Source of the DNA: Leuctra nigra
Lineage: Eukaryota > Arthropoda > Insecta > Plecoptera > Leuctridae
NCBI GenBank assembly: GCA_934045905.1
Contig: OW203768.1
Span: forward strand, 36,237,060-36,301,059
Direction of reading: 5' to 3'
DNA length: 64,000 nt
The notes under the pieces are model-generated. The model saw only the letters and a list, made by a program, of their open reading frames with translations. It made no database searches and was not told where the DNA came from. Shown here piece after piece: positions 33,101-45,035 of the stretch (the stretch's first letter is position 1; each line of letters opens with the position of its first letter). The position numbers and the translations under genes are program-made.

Positions 33101-36100
33101 CAAGGAGGATGTTGTGCCAGAGGCGTTGCGCAACGGACATCATCATTGGGCTGACGATGTCGATAAAAACATCGTTCAAGAGGAGGTGAGACTTTCAACA
33201 TCTCTTCATGCATTTTATAACTTTTCGTTGATTGAAGAGGGTAATTATATTTATACTATTATTTTGGGGTGGGGGTGGTGAAAGCAAGCGTACCCTCTTC
33301 TCCGCCTGAATTAACGGAATGTCATCACAAATTTACATGTTGTTATTTCACTCCATTATGCTGTGAGTCCGTATCAAGTAACAAAACATGACAAGGAAAT
33401 TTAGAATAAAAGCCCTGGCCCCTATTCTATAACGAAAACAAAATCATTTCAGTCTGAAAACATTTCAGGGCCATAAGGAAAACTAAAGAAATTAAATAAA
33501 TTTATTTTCGTTATAAAATAAGGGTCCCATACAAATTCTATGTTCAATTTTATCTCTGCATAGTCATGATTTATTTATATGGTCATGTGTACCTTGCACA
33601 GACTAGAAGTCACTGCTCTTACTCTAAGCTAGAATTATAGTTTCTAATGTGCATTTTAATACGGTTTTCATTTAGACTAGGTACAACTTAATTAAGATGT
33701 TCAGACCAAAAATAAATCGTAAATTCTATAAAATTGAAGATTCAATCTGAGCAATATCAAAACAAGTGAACCATACAGCCAAGCTCTAGATACAGCAAAG
33801 CTTTGGATATGACCTTAAAACTATAAATAAATCTAATGATTTATTCCAAACCTAACATATTACGTGAGCCTTAAGACGGCTGGGTAGTGAGTTTGACCTT
33901 GAAGAGTTTTTTCATCGATTTTTATCAATATCTTTTTCCAGGGTAATTGTTAACAAAATAGGGCTATGGACGTGAATTCAGAACAGTTCAATGAAAATAA
34001 TTTCATAGTTTGGAATAAGCTATTAGTTTTATTGTGTCCAACAGGTGTTTAGAACCCGAAAATTTAGTAATTTTCGGGTTCTAAACACCTGTTGGACACA
34101 ATAAAACTAATAGCTTATTCCAAACTATGAAATTATTTTCATTGAACTGTTCTGAATTCACGTCCATAGCCCTATTTTGTTAACAATTACCCTGGAAAAA
34201 GATATTGATAAAAATCGATTAAAAAACTCGTCAAGGCCACGCTCACTACCAAGCCCTCTTAAGATTGGTGTTTCTGATTGTAAGTTGGGTCTATGTTGTA
34301 TGACAATGCTGATCACTGGTTGCAGGTGTTTGCTCTGCACATGGAGCCCGACTACATCATCCCCGGGGAGCCGGAGTCTCCCCCGGTGGCCCCTCGACGC
34401 GACCGTCGCAAGTCGTCCCGGGGCCCCTCTGTGCACTCGCTGGCCGACGAGGATCGCACTTCCCGCGGCGCCGAATCCCTCCAGTCAGAACAAGAAGAGC
34501 GAGAGGAGCGAGTGAAGCTGCGCGAAGTCGACATGCAGGAGACCGGCGGCTACGCGACCGTCGACAAGATCTACCCGACCAAGCCGACCAGAGCCGGCCG
34601 TCCCAAGCCGGCGAGACCGCCCGCACCCACGCGGAGAAAGAGGCTCAACCACTTCTTCTCGCTTCCGAGGAAGATGACACATGCGCCGCCTACCAGACCT
34701 CTGAGGAACTACAGCACGCTCGGTCCTTCTCGGCCGGCGAGGAAGGAGAGAGGCCGAAAGACAGACGACGACTACAGCCGATCCGGTCCCGACGACGTGC
34801 ACGGAAGCAACCGAGACTTGAACTCAGGGGAAGTCATCAGGAAAATGAAAGGTCGACCACTTCCTGCGCCGCCGAGACCTCCGCGGAAAACAAGAGACGC
34901 CCAGGACGGTTCCATGGAGCAAGACGGCGAAGAAATCTTTGAAACTATCGCTGAACCCGAAATCAGTACTGCGTTGGGAGCGTTGAACGACACAGTGTTT
35001 TACTCACAGAAAGAAGCCGGTGCGCCGGTGACTTTCCCTAAACCAGACCCGGAGACGAACGAGTCGCTCTCCAGTCTGGACAGAGAGGCATTTCTTGTGC
35101 AAGGTGATATCGAGGTGGAGTCTGAACTCATGGAGGAAGTGTCCGTAGCGACGCAGACTGATCCCGTGCCCGACGACTTCTGCATGGAAGTCGAGGACGA
35201 CGAGCCCAAGGCCCACGCCGACGCTTGCACGGAGACGACAGAACCCATTCCGCAGTCCACGCAGACGTCAGGGGGGAGGACGCTGCCAAGTGAGGAGAAT
35301 GTTGAACGGACGGAGGCAAAGCAGGAGGCGTCAATTCCACAATCAACGCAAACGTCTTCGGAAGAGAAGACGTTGGTAAGTGAGGAGGTTCAAAGGAAGG
35401 AGGCGCAAAAGGAAACTTTGATTCCTCAAAAGTCGTCAGAAGAAAGGAAGTTGGCAAGTGAGGAAGTTGTTGAAAGGACGGAGGTACAGAAAGAAGCTTC
35501 GATTCCGCAATCGACACAAATGTCTAGAGATGAAAGGATGCTGGCGAGCGAGGAGGTTACATCCAGAGTGGAGGTTCGGCAAGAAGCCCCACGGATAACA
35601 GAGGAGAGACGCGAGGTGGAGCCAGTCCGCAGTGTTCCCCTCTCCCCGCCCCAAGAGCCCCTCCCCCCGCCGCCCCCCACCATCATCGAGCGACAAGTGC
35701 CGGTGTACATAATGCCCGACACCGACACAGTGCTGGAACTGAAGGCGGAGAAGCTGCAAATAGCGGAGCTGGACGTCGAGCGGATGAACGTCGGAGAGTT
35801 GACGGCGCGGAAGATCATGGTGTCCGACATCGACGGGGCTCTCATGCAAGTGGCCGAGCTCAGCAGCAAGTCGGGCAAACTCGTGCTCAACGGCATCGAG
35901 CTTCCTCCCGGGTTCCTCCAGGAGATCTACGACTCTTTCCCTCGCCCCGAGCCCGTGCCTCCCCCGCCGCCCCCTCCCGCCCCCGTGGCAGCTGCCCCCC
36001 CTCCAGAACCCACCCCGCCCATCGTCCCTCCTCTCCCCATGCACATCCCCATGGAGTCCATGTACTCGTTCATCCCCTCAGCCATGCGAGTCCCTCGTTC

Positions 36101-36527
36101 CCGGGCCGAGGACGCAGAGTCGGAAGAAGAGATGATCAGCTTCATCCCGACGTCGCACCGTCGGCGTCGGCATCAGCATCACGCGTCCAAGCACTCGCAG
36201 CGATACAGCACCGACGAGGAGGAGGAGGTGGTGTCGTTCCATCCGCGTCGTCAAGCCTCGCGCACCGAGCAGCCCGGTCAAGAGCCGACGGTCGGCGAGC
36301 TGGGTCGCCAGCTGGTGTCTGCGGTTCAAACCTCCTCCATGCGAGCTATGCGCTCGCTGCTGCAGTACACAGCCTCGCATCTAGAGGGCGAAGACAAGCG
36401 CAGGGAGCTGCAGACCGCCATCTGCATTCTACTGGTGCTCGTGGCCGGACTCATTCTCATGGGTTTCGGCACGGGAAAACCGCAACATCACCACCACTGG
36501 GATTATTTCAACCCACCGAATAATTAA
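27156..36527 (+). CDS. Large disordered protein with a C-terminal membrane anchor (not recognised)
   Basis: Exons in phase: 27156-27294, 28565-28670, 28722-28820 (possibly extended to 28942), 29721-31530, 32913-33185 and 34326-36527 (TAA 36525-36527), about 1,540 residues. The first has PPETYRWEDVRRQR and GGYPWAHLDKPPLG. The fourth is highly charged, carries eight 8-residue repeats of MPERPKFN/LPDRPKFS type (30211-30402), then GPIGSRWAHRFSDIKYVDDE and an E/R-rich helix. The last contains proline motifs suited to SH3 domains (GRPLPAPPRPPRK), a T/Q/E-rich stretch, and a regular segment with EKLQIAELDVERMNVGEL and GALMQVAELSSKSGKL. It closes with one hydrophobic segment (TAICILLVLVAGLILMGFG) and a 20-residue tail ending HHHHWDYFNPPNN. 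This topology fits a tail-anchored cytoplasmic scaffold on the ER, outer nuclear membrane or mitochondria; the function is unknown. Phases around 28820-29721 are uncertain. Confidence 0.75.
30211..30402 (+). repeat. 24-bp coding minisatellite (PERPKFN/PDRPKFS repeats)
   Basis: Eight consecutive 8-residue units alternate between MPERPKFN-type and LPDRPKFS-type, so the effective higher-order unit is 48 bases. The final unit (MPAMPSFS) is degenerate. It lies inside the fourth exon of the membrane-anchored protein gene. The repeat keeps Pro, Arg/Lys and Phe at fixed spacing, which resembles multivalent short linear motifs, but no partner is known. Confidence 0.9.
31555..31869. mobile_element. hAT-like short element just after a splice donor
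   Basis: The ends CAGTGGTCGAATTGGA (31555) and TCCAATTCGACCACTG (ending 31869) are exact inverted repeats starting CAGTG, as in hAT transposons. The flanking 8-mers GACGTCAT and CATCCCAT are only weakly similar, so the duplication has decayed. It lies 25 bases downstream of the donor of the exon ending at 31530. Confidence 0.65.
33875..34258. mobile_element. Near-perfect palindromic element with TTAA target sites
   Basis: The 384-base element begins GACGGCTGGGTAGTGAG and ends CTCACTACCAAGCCCTC. It is flanked by TTAA on both sides (33871-33874 and 34259-34262), the duplication made by piggyBac-type transposases. The two arms are almost perfectly complementary to the centre at about 34066. It ends 67 bases before the last exon of the membrane-anchored protein gene, so the transcript carries a long hairpin beside the acceptor. 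Confidence 0.85.
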
Positions 36528-36898
36528 ACATGCTGGTTATGAAGAGCATTTTTTGTCATTTAGTTGGTCCCATGTACAATAGTCTTTGTGATAATCATTG
36601 TGTCAAGCCAAGGAGGATGTACATTTTCTATGTTTCTTGATAACGCTGTCAGAATAGCAATATTTTAAGGTTATCTATTTCTCATACAATGTCTACAAAT
36701 TATTAACATCAGAGATTGAATTTTTAAATTCTCGTTTTCTATTATGGTTGTTCTGGTTGATTTTCTTATTTTTCTTTTACATCTATTGTTGTAGATATTG
36801 AGCTTGAGTTGTGCCAAGCGAAGAGAACTACCTGTCCATCATGATTGTGTTTACGATATGTTAACAGCTGTGTATATTATGTAGAAAGAAATAGTGTA

Positions 36899-36904
36899 AA
36901 TAAA
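36899..36904 (+). terminator. Polyadenylation signal of the membrane-anchored protein gene
   Basis: AATAAA, within TAAATAAATAAG, lies about 370 bases after the stop codon and is followed by T-rich and GT-rich sequence. It lies about 160 bases from the convergent stop codon of NELF-E at 37066. Confidence 0.6.
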
Positions 36905-37065
36905 TAAGTCACTTTATTGTTAATAGTCTGTATTTAATCACTCTATGGTAAAAGGTTCCTTCATTACGCTTACATTTAAACAAAACATGGATGAGATTAG
37001 ATCATTAGGTATATTTATTATTTACAATCAGTGAGAGCTCTGTCATTACCTCTGCAGGAATGCAA

Positions 37066-39368
37066 CTAGTCAAATATTTCTTCTTCATAAATTACGAGCT
37101 CCCTCTTATCTTTATGGCTGCCCTTCTGAGAATGGCTGGCAGCTGAAAGGAAAACAGAAAATTAGTATACATCTAGTGAGGGGCTTGTCTCGAATTGGAA
37201 ACTGTAATCCAACTCTGGTCCACACCACAGCAATAATTTTACCCCAGTCACGGATATCACTGAACTTCACAACCATTTATTTTATTTTATTTTATTATCA
37301 TCCCGTCGATCAGTACATAATACAGATATGGGTATCGTCAGATGAAAAAATAAATAAAAATAAATATGAAGGTTTATGGTATGAAATACATTTGAGTAGG
37401 TACATTTTACAAAAATAGAGCTAGGACCTGGCAAAATAAGAGTTTGAGGAATGGTTTGTTGGTGCATTTTTTTATTATGACAGTAATTTATGTCAAACAT
37501 TCTGTACAGTCAGTGCGGCAGAAGGCCCGATGTACCTTTTCTCGACTTTACGTTGCACACTTTTGGAATGATGTAATCAAGCTCTATCAATTGCAATTGA
37601 TTGAAGTCAAGAATAGATATAGGTATATTGAAGTATTAGCTCCTGCCCACAATCACAGCCTAAGATGTCTGTCATCATTTAAAAACCTCCACTTCGCTGT
37701 GGAATGTCCCAACATCTGAAGATGAAATGTACTACACTTACCTATGGTTGACCATGTTGAGGAAGAAGAGGCGTCATTGATCGGCTGTATCACTGGCTGT
37801 CGACGAGCCAGCGACACTTTCAGTTGCACTCCCGAGACCATGCTGCCGTCAATCTGGAACAAGACGAATACAGATTTAAAGAAATGCTCGGGATTTCACC
37901 GAGCCCTGAATAAAGACCTCAGTGAATGGATTTTATAAAGCGCGTTGGAGGGATTGATAGAAAGATGGCATTCGAATTATATTCCAATTCCGAGAATGAA
38001 GGATAGACTTAAGGTATTTACCTAGTTAGCTTAGGGGTTTAGTTAGGTATATGAACTAAAAATTATTAAATCCTATCTCAGAGAAATACGAAGTGTAGGG
38101 ATTATTTTGAGATGTTAATTTGACACATCTCTTTGAATAGATCACGGATTGGATGCACCTACCTCTACTACAACTTCTTAAAATTTTTGAATAGTTGATA
38201 TTATTAAGTAGAGGTAGGTAGGTATAATAATGAATGACAGAGATGAAACATACGTCTTGATTTGAAAAATATTCCAATTATTTAATATAAAACAGTTTAT
38301 TCTGTTGCATCAAAGTTTAGATGCAGAACAGAGCGAAGCAAACGCTATGGTAGTAGCAAATATCATTTCAAAAATAAAATTGTCATTGTCTTACATCACT
38401 GATAGCTCGTTCGGCAGCTTCTGGTTTCTCGAAGGTGACGAATCCTCGGTTCTTCTCTATCTCCATGGTGACGTTTACGATGTTTCCGCAGGACGTGAAT
38501 GCCTTCTTCAAATAATCTTCAGTTATTTTATATCCCGAGACGAATATTGTGTTCCCAGATCTTGGCTTAGTTTCTACACGTCCAACCACTGGCTTTTCGA
38601 TGATGCCTGGAATTACATTGGAAACATTAATGCTATTGCTAACAGTTACCTCCGAAATGATGGTTGAAGGAAGATAATATTGTAGTTTTTAATCAATAAC
38701 GTAGGTACCCTACAACAATTTACATGTAGGCAGTATGTATTATGTATGTATTATAGAGCTAGTATAAATATATTTCAGATAAATTGACAAATAGCAAGTA
38801 AGTGATCATATCAACCAAATTGTCAGAATAAATGCTCAGCATATTTTTAGTCTGTATTATGAATAGTACTTTCATTTAAGTTCTCTAGTTTTAGTGATAT
38901 TTAGAAACAAATACAAAGTAATGAAGAGAGTAATTTATTAGAGGTAGGTACATGTAACACAAATTATTAATGAATACGAAAGCACTGCGTAAGTAGATAA
39001 GTACCTAGTAGTTGTGGGTAGTACCTACCTCTTTCCTCTCTATCTCTTGCTGTTACAAATGTCTCGTAAAGATTCTTAATCTTTGGTCTATTCTCGGCTG
39101 GGGCGACGTCTTCAGGCTGCGTAACACAGAATGGTTGATATCCCACAGTTCGTTCAGGAGCGGAGAGTTTGCGTTCGAGTCCTCGCGGCCGCTTGAAACC
39201 AGCTTGCTCCTGGCGTTTCGGAGTCTTGGATATTGCGGTGATTGCTCCGGACTTGAGGAGCTTCTTTGCGACTTCCCTCGCATCTCGCCCCTCAGCCGGG
39301 CGCTTCGGCTTCTGCGGGGTTCGCTCGGGCTCAACACGAGGAGATTTGAATGACTGTAACGCCTTTTT
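37066..39368 (-). CDS. NELFE: Negative elongation factor E (NELF-E), last four exons
   Basis: Minus-strand exons in phase: 39029-39368, 38395-38606, 37742-37853 and 37066-37142 (TAG 37066-37068). The first encodes KKLLKSGAITAISKTPKRQE, GFKRPRGLERKL and KNLYETFVTARD, matching the conserved central region of NELF-E. The second carries most of the RRM (TIFVSG as RNP2, RGFVTFE as RNP1). The third completes it (GVQLKVSLARRQP). The fourth ends KDKRELVIYEEEIFD, as in the family. NELF-E is the RNA-binding subunit of the NELF complex, which holds RNA polymerase II near promoters. The R-D/E dipeptide stretch of the human protein is absent. The N-terminal exon, encoding the start through the KLKKK segment, was not found in the window. 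The gene is convergent with its left neighbour. Confidence 0.92.
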
Positions 39369-39589
39369 CTGAGAAAAAAGAGATATTATCTGATTAATGG
39401 CAACAAGTACCTATTTACATGAATCGGGGAGACATTTCAGCAACTTATCGACATTTCTCATTACTTATCTACTCTATTGACAGATTAGCATTGCTTGATT
39501 ATGTAGGTAGGTATACTTACCTTACTAGTCATTGAGTAAACCAAGCATTTGTTATAAGAGTGAGCTAACTGTGTACATAGTACCTACTG

Positions 39590-39737
39590 AGGCCGGGTAG
39601 GACCAACTTTGGATAAAGTTAATTATCGATGGTTAGTGGAAATTAGTGAATCTTATTCGCTGTGGAATTCGCGCCAACTGGATTCATTGGTTAACCATCG
39701 ATAGTTAACTTAATCCAGAGTTGGTCCTACCCGGCCT
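39590..39737. mobile_element. Short foldback element
   Basis: AGGCCGGGTAGGACCAACT at the left is complemented by AGTTGGTCCTACCCGGCCT at the right, and the arms extend about 45 bases with few mismatches around ATCGATGGTTA. No clear target duplication is visible. It is a non-autonomous element upstream of the visible NELF-E exons, probably within its first intron. Confidence 0.7.
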
Positions 39738-39867
39738 AAGTAAAATTATTACCTAATACTTTCATGTGATCTTTTTTTCCAATATTTTACCACTGATGTA
39801 AATATGCTCAACTTAAGTTCCCTGCTTGAAAAAAACATGCAATTTCTGATAATGTCTGGAGTATTTA

Positions 39868-42800
39868 CCAGACATTCCCAGTGAATTTCAGACAATCTCA
39901 GAATCCAGACACACTTTCACCAGACTCTTCCAGATTTTACCAGAGTTTACCAGAGAAGCCCGAGACACCAGAATTATTCAGGCATAACCAGAATAAACCA
40001 GACAAAGTAGTCAGACTAACTCAGAGTTTTCCAGATTATTCCAGACAACCAGAATTAATCAGGCATAGCCAGACTATTCCAGACAAAAGAAGTCAGACGG
40101 ACCCAGAGTTTTCCAGAAAGGTCAGGAAAACCTTTACATAAGAATATATCAGACAATACCAGACAAAATGAATCCAGACAAATCAAGATAGATCCAGACA
40201 AATCAAGACAATGTAAATAACCAGAAAATATCAGACAAACCAGAAACAAATCTTGCCAGACTTCACAAGACAAAACCAGAAAGAGTCAGACAATTACTTT
40301 CACCAGAATATACCAGAAGAAATCAGACATAGATCTAACCAGACTAAACCAGACAATTCCAGAATGACAACAAATCAATTTATTCACCAGAAAATCTCAG
40401 AACCCTCCAGACAGTTATTCAGACAAAGCCAGACGATACCAGACCAACTAACAGAATACACCAGACCCAGAAAATATCAGACTTTACCAGGCGAAATCAG
40501 ATATAGATCAAACCAGGATAAACCAGACAATTCCAGAATGACCCAGACCATAGTTCATTCACCAGAATATCTCAGAACTTACCAGACAAAACCAGACCAG
40601 CTTCCAGAATACACCAGACCCAGAAAATATCAGACTATACCAGGCGAAATCAGACATAGATCAAACCAGAATAAACCAGACAATTCCAGAATGACCCAGA
40701 CCATAGTTCATTCACCAGAATATCTCAGAACTTACCAGACAAAACCAGACGATACCAGACCAGCTTCCAGAATACACCAGACCCAGAAAATATCAGAATA
40801 TACCAGAAGAAATCAGACATACTTCTAACCAGACTAAACCAGACAATTCCAGAATAACACAAGATCAGCAATCACCAGAATATCTCAGAACTTGCCAGAC
40901 AATTATCCAGACAAAACCAGCGATACCAGAATACACCATATCCAGAAAATATCAGAATATGCCAGAATAAATCAGACACCAGACTTAACCAGACAATTCC
41001 AAAACTACTCCACATCAGGTCTTCACCAGAATATCTCAGAACTTACCAGACAATTAACCAGACTAAACCAGACGATACCAGACCAGTTACTAGAATACAT
41101 AATATCCAGAAAATATCAGAATATACCGGAAGGAATCAGACACCAGACAATTCCAGAATTACACCAGATCAGGTCCAGAATATCTCAGAACTTACCAGAA
41201 AATTATCCAGACTAAACCAGACGATACCAGACCAGTTACCATTCCAGAAAATATCAGAATATGCCAGAAGAAATCAGACACCAGACAATTCCAGACAATT
41301 CCAGAATTACTCCAGACCAGGTTAATTCACCAGAATATCTCAGAACTTACCAGACTAAACCAGACGATACCAGACCAGTTACCAGAATACACCAGAGCCA
41401 GAAAATATCAGAATATACCAGAAGAAATCAGACATAGTTCTAACCAGACTAAACCAGACAATTCCAGAATGACACCAGACAATAGTTCATTCACCTGAAT
41501 ATCTCAGAACTTACCAGACAATTATCCAGACAAAACCAGACGATACCAGACCAGCTACCAGAATACACCAGATCCAGAAAATATCAGAATATACCAGAAG
41601 AAATCAGACATAGTTCTAACCAGACTAAACCAGACAATTCCAGAATGACACCAGATCAGTTTATTTACCAGAATATCTCAGAACTTACCAGACAATTATC
41701 CAGACAAAACCAGACGATACCAGACCAGCTACCAGAATACACCAGATCCAGAAAATATCAGAATATACCAGAAGAAATCAGACAGAGTTCTAACCAGACT
41801 AAACCAGACCATTCCAGAATGACACCAGACCATAGTTCAGCACCAGAATATCTCAGAACTTACCAGACAATTATCCAGACAAAACCAGACGAAACCAGAA
41901 CATTTCAGATCCAGAATATACCAGATTATACTACCAGACGTTTTCAGATACGGTCTATCCGGACCAAGCCAGACGATACCAGAATGAAACCAGACCAGTT
42001 CATTCACCAGAATTTACTAGACGTATCAGACACTGTTTATCCAGCAAGCAAAATAATGAAAATTCTATTCCATTCTATTCTAAGCCAGACGATACCAGAA
42101 TGGCTGGGTCTGGATAGAACTACTTTTGATTACTTCTGGTATAGTTTAGTGAATAAACTGGCCTGGTTTCCTTCTGGTATCGTCTGGATTGGTCTGGATG
42201 GACATTGTCGAATACGTCTGGTATATCTGGAAATCTCTGGATCTGGTGTATTCTGGTTTCGTCTGGTATAGTCTGGGTAGAACTGACTGGATCATTTCTG
42301 ATATATTCTGGTGAATGAACTGGTCTGGTTCCATTCTGGTATCGTCTGGATTGATCTGGATAGACAATGTCTGAAAACGTCTGGTATTATCTGGTATTTT
42401 CTGGATGTGGTGTATTCTGGTTTCGTCTGGTATAGTCTGCTGGACTGACATGTCTGGTACGTTCTGAGTTAACCTGGTGTTCTAACTGATCTGGTGTAAT
42501 TCTGGAATAGTCTGGTTTAGTCTGGTTAGACCTATGTCTGATTTCTTCTGGTATATTCTGATATTTTCTGGATCTGGTGTATTCTGGTAGCTGGTCTGGG
42601 TATCGTCTGGTTTTGTCTGGATAATTGTCTGGTAAGTTCTGAGATATTCTGGTGAATGAACTGATCTGGTGTAGTTCTGGAATTGTCTGGTTTAGTCTGG
42701 TTAGACCTGTGTCTGATTTCTTCTGGTATATTCTGATATTTTCTGTATCTGGTGTATTCTGGTAGCTGGTCTGGTATCGTCTGGTTTTGTCTGGATAATT

Positions 42801-42965
42801 GTCTTGTAAGTTCTGAGATATTCTGGTGAATGAACTATGGTCTGGTGTCATTCTGGTATTGTCTGGCTTGGTCTGGATAGACATTGTCTCAAAGCGTCTG
42901 GTATTATCTGGTATGTTCTGGAAATGTTCGTGCGTTCTGAATCCTTCTGGTTATGTCTGACATCA
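39868..42965. repeat. Head-to-head CCAGA/TCTGG satellite with a ~175-bp higher-order unit
   Basis: From 39868 to about 42040 the plus strand is made of CCAGA or TCAGA words separated by 4-12 variable bases. After a centre at about 42045-42110 the sequence becomes the reverse-complement pattern (TCTGG words) to 42965. In the left half, blocks such as ACATAGTTCTAACCAGAC recur at 41431, 41607 and 41781, a period of 174-176 bases; earlier blocks are spaced 153-174. The right half carries the same blocks inverted. Open frames of up to 208 codons result from the low stop-codon content and need not be coding. A second island is at 54233-54486. Confidence 0.92.
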
Positions 42966-43079
42966 GGTCTTGACTATTCTGACTTTATCTGCATAACTCT
43001 GATACAACGGTTTTTTTGAATAATATGATTCATCATTGTTCTTACGCTGAACTAGATCGAGCTAGTTTTGCATCGACAT

Positions 43080-43350
43080 CAAATCTTCAGTCAGTCAGTC
43101 CCCAGTCAGGCGGGTGGAGACTGCTGTGTGAAGTTCGAGCTGTTTTTTAATCAGTTGTGATTTATGTGACAACGCTCTGTTCTTTACAGTAACTACTGAT
43201 AGTAAATGCATTCAAATACATTAATCAATTGTTAATGTATAATTTTGAAAAACATCATTCTTTTGTTAGTATAATGTACACAGTTTTACGCGGATTCTAA
43301 ACAGTGAAAAAACACAATTTGGAATACCTATACGATCTCTCAGGAAAACG
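43080..43350 (+). other. Possible 5' untranslated exon (weak)
   Basis: A stretch containing TCAGTCAGTCCCCAGTCAGG (initiator-like) is followed, at about 43350, by CGGTAAGTGAG, a strong donor consensus. There is no open reading frame in it. If real it could be the 5' UTR of a plus-strand gene further right. There is no transcript or conservation evidence. Confidence 0.2.
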
Positions 43351-43572
43351 GTAAGTGAGCAGTCATTTCAATTATATTATACCTACTCCTTTGAAACCCC
43401 CAATTACTGTTACATACAGAGAGCATCTTGCATTGAATATTGAGCATTTACCTAACACTTTATTGACAAATAGTAGGTAGTTACAATAATAGCTGGTAAA
43501 AATGTCACCCTGCCACCTGCGGCGGAGAGGCACCTATTTCACGGTAAAATTGCACTTGGATGTTTGACACTT

Positions 43573-43945
43573 ACATGGATGGGCGTCCACAGGGGGAGGG
43601 GGGGGGAGGCGCTTGTCTTCCCCCCCCCCCCCCCCTGGATGTCAGGAAAACATACAATTTGTGTGGTGATCATTTTGTAAACAAAAAATACACAAACAAA
43701 TAATTTCAAAGTGTCGAAAAACCAAAAAATGCCTGAGGGGCAAGGTTTGAACATGTCTTCTCCCCCCCCCCCCCCCCAAGTGTCAAGTGTCAAATTTATA
43801 ATTTATACAATATTGAATATTTCCACAAAATACACCTCATCGTCTCAAAGTGTCGAAAAACCAATAAGTGTGGGGGGGGGGGGCGCGCTCCCCACACCCT
43901 CCCTTAACCCGTTGAAAATACGTTTTCCTTGCGGACGTCCATGGG
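43573..43945. mobile_element. Short element with G/C homopolymer tracts
   Basis: The left end ATGGGCGTCCACAGG and the right end (reverse complement CATGGACGTCCGCAAGG) are imperfect inverted repeats. Inside there are three long C or G runs (43620-43635, 43761-43777, 43871-43883) and a repeated GTGTCGAAAAACCAA word (43711 and 43851). Boundaries are approximate. Confidence 0.45.
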
Positions 43946-44278
43946 CAGAAACAAAACGGCAGGGTCTCCCTGAAGGTTGTTTTTAAACCTTTTAAAAACC
44001 TTTAGATTTTTGTGTGTGCAATCTGCTGGTGATAATTAATAATTACAATCAGCTTTGACATTGAAAATGGCATGACATTTTTTATGGTAGGTGATCAATC
44101 GATTCTTCATTTTTGGTGTTTTATGATTATTAAATCATGCTTGCTTAATTTTGTATTAAACCCCTTTTATTTTTTAGTTGCTGACCTATAAACTTACATT
44201 TTCAAAAGAGAACCTACCCACGTTTGCTGTGTAGTGTATATTTATTGAGCGTTTTCTATACTATTTTACAATAAGCAA

Positions 44279-44465
44279 AACGGAACCAATCTAAATTTTT
44301 GGGTGTTGGTTCCTTTTCACAATTTAAATTTATACAGTAACAACAATAATTTCACATTGATCAAAACGGAACCAATCCACATATTTGTGGGTTGGTTCCT
44401 TTTTACATTATACATTAACAACAATAATTTCACATTGATAAAAAAAAAGGAACCAAGCTACATTT
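44279..44465 (+). repeat. Tandem repeat of ~85 bp with GGAACCAA/TTGGTTCC hairpins
   Basis: Three copies begin at 44281, 44367 and 44448, each with GGAACCAAT or GGAACCAAG. The first two add TTGGTTCCTTTT, and CAACAATAATTTCACATTGAT separates copies. A further TTTGGTTCCTTTTT occurs at 44637. The inverted GGAACC/GGTTCC pairs could form small hairpins. Confidence 0.7.
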
Positions 44466-44832
44466 CATTAATTTTTGAAGTAACCACAGTATATTTTAAA
44501 TATTTAGTCATTACAAAAAAATATATAAAAACTCTGCCGATCAAACAACAGAAAAATTACTGATTTAGTCCATACATTTAAAAAACTATGAAACTCTCTG
44601 CGTTTCTCTCAATATCTCAGTTCATGATACCTGGGGTTTGGTTCCTTTTTGCATGTAATTTGTTTAAAACATGGTAAGAGGGAACGTCACAAATTTAATA
44701 TTTTACTTGATGAATACCAGAAAGTGAAAGTATCTACAGCCAGTTACTCAAAAAAGTATCTAGATAATGATTTGATAGAAAATTTTACCGTGATTTACCG
44801 TGCATGTGCATTAAATTGTAATTATTGAGTTA

Positions 44833-45035
44833 GTACACCCAAAAAAACATAAAACGGTATTTGAAAGAAACGGATTCGCTGCTGGTCAGGTTCCTTGACA
44901 ATCAACCCTCACCTATCAATCCTCACCTACTATAGGTAGATGACGAGTTAGCAGACTTCAACATTTTGATGCCAACACATTTTTTTCAGCCAATCCATTT
45001 CTTTCAAATACCGTTTTATCATTTGCTGAGTGTAC
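44833..45035. mobile_element. Inverted-repeat element (AAACGGTATTTGAAAGAAA termini)
   Basis: The left end GTACACCCA...AAAACGGTATTTGAAAGAAA is matched by TTTCTTTCAAATACCGTTTT...TGAGTGTAC on the right. The terminal inverted repeats are about 50 bases with a few mismatches. No clear target duplication. Non-coding. Confidence 0.65.

Noticed and set aside
40253..42271. Long open frames in the CCAGA satellite (191 and 208 codons, peptides of the NQTKPDDTR type)
   Set aside because: The pentamer repeat contains few stop-forming words, so long open frames arise in several frames and on both strands. There is no start context, splice structure or conserved domain.
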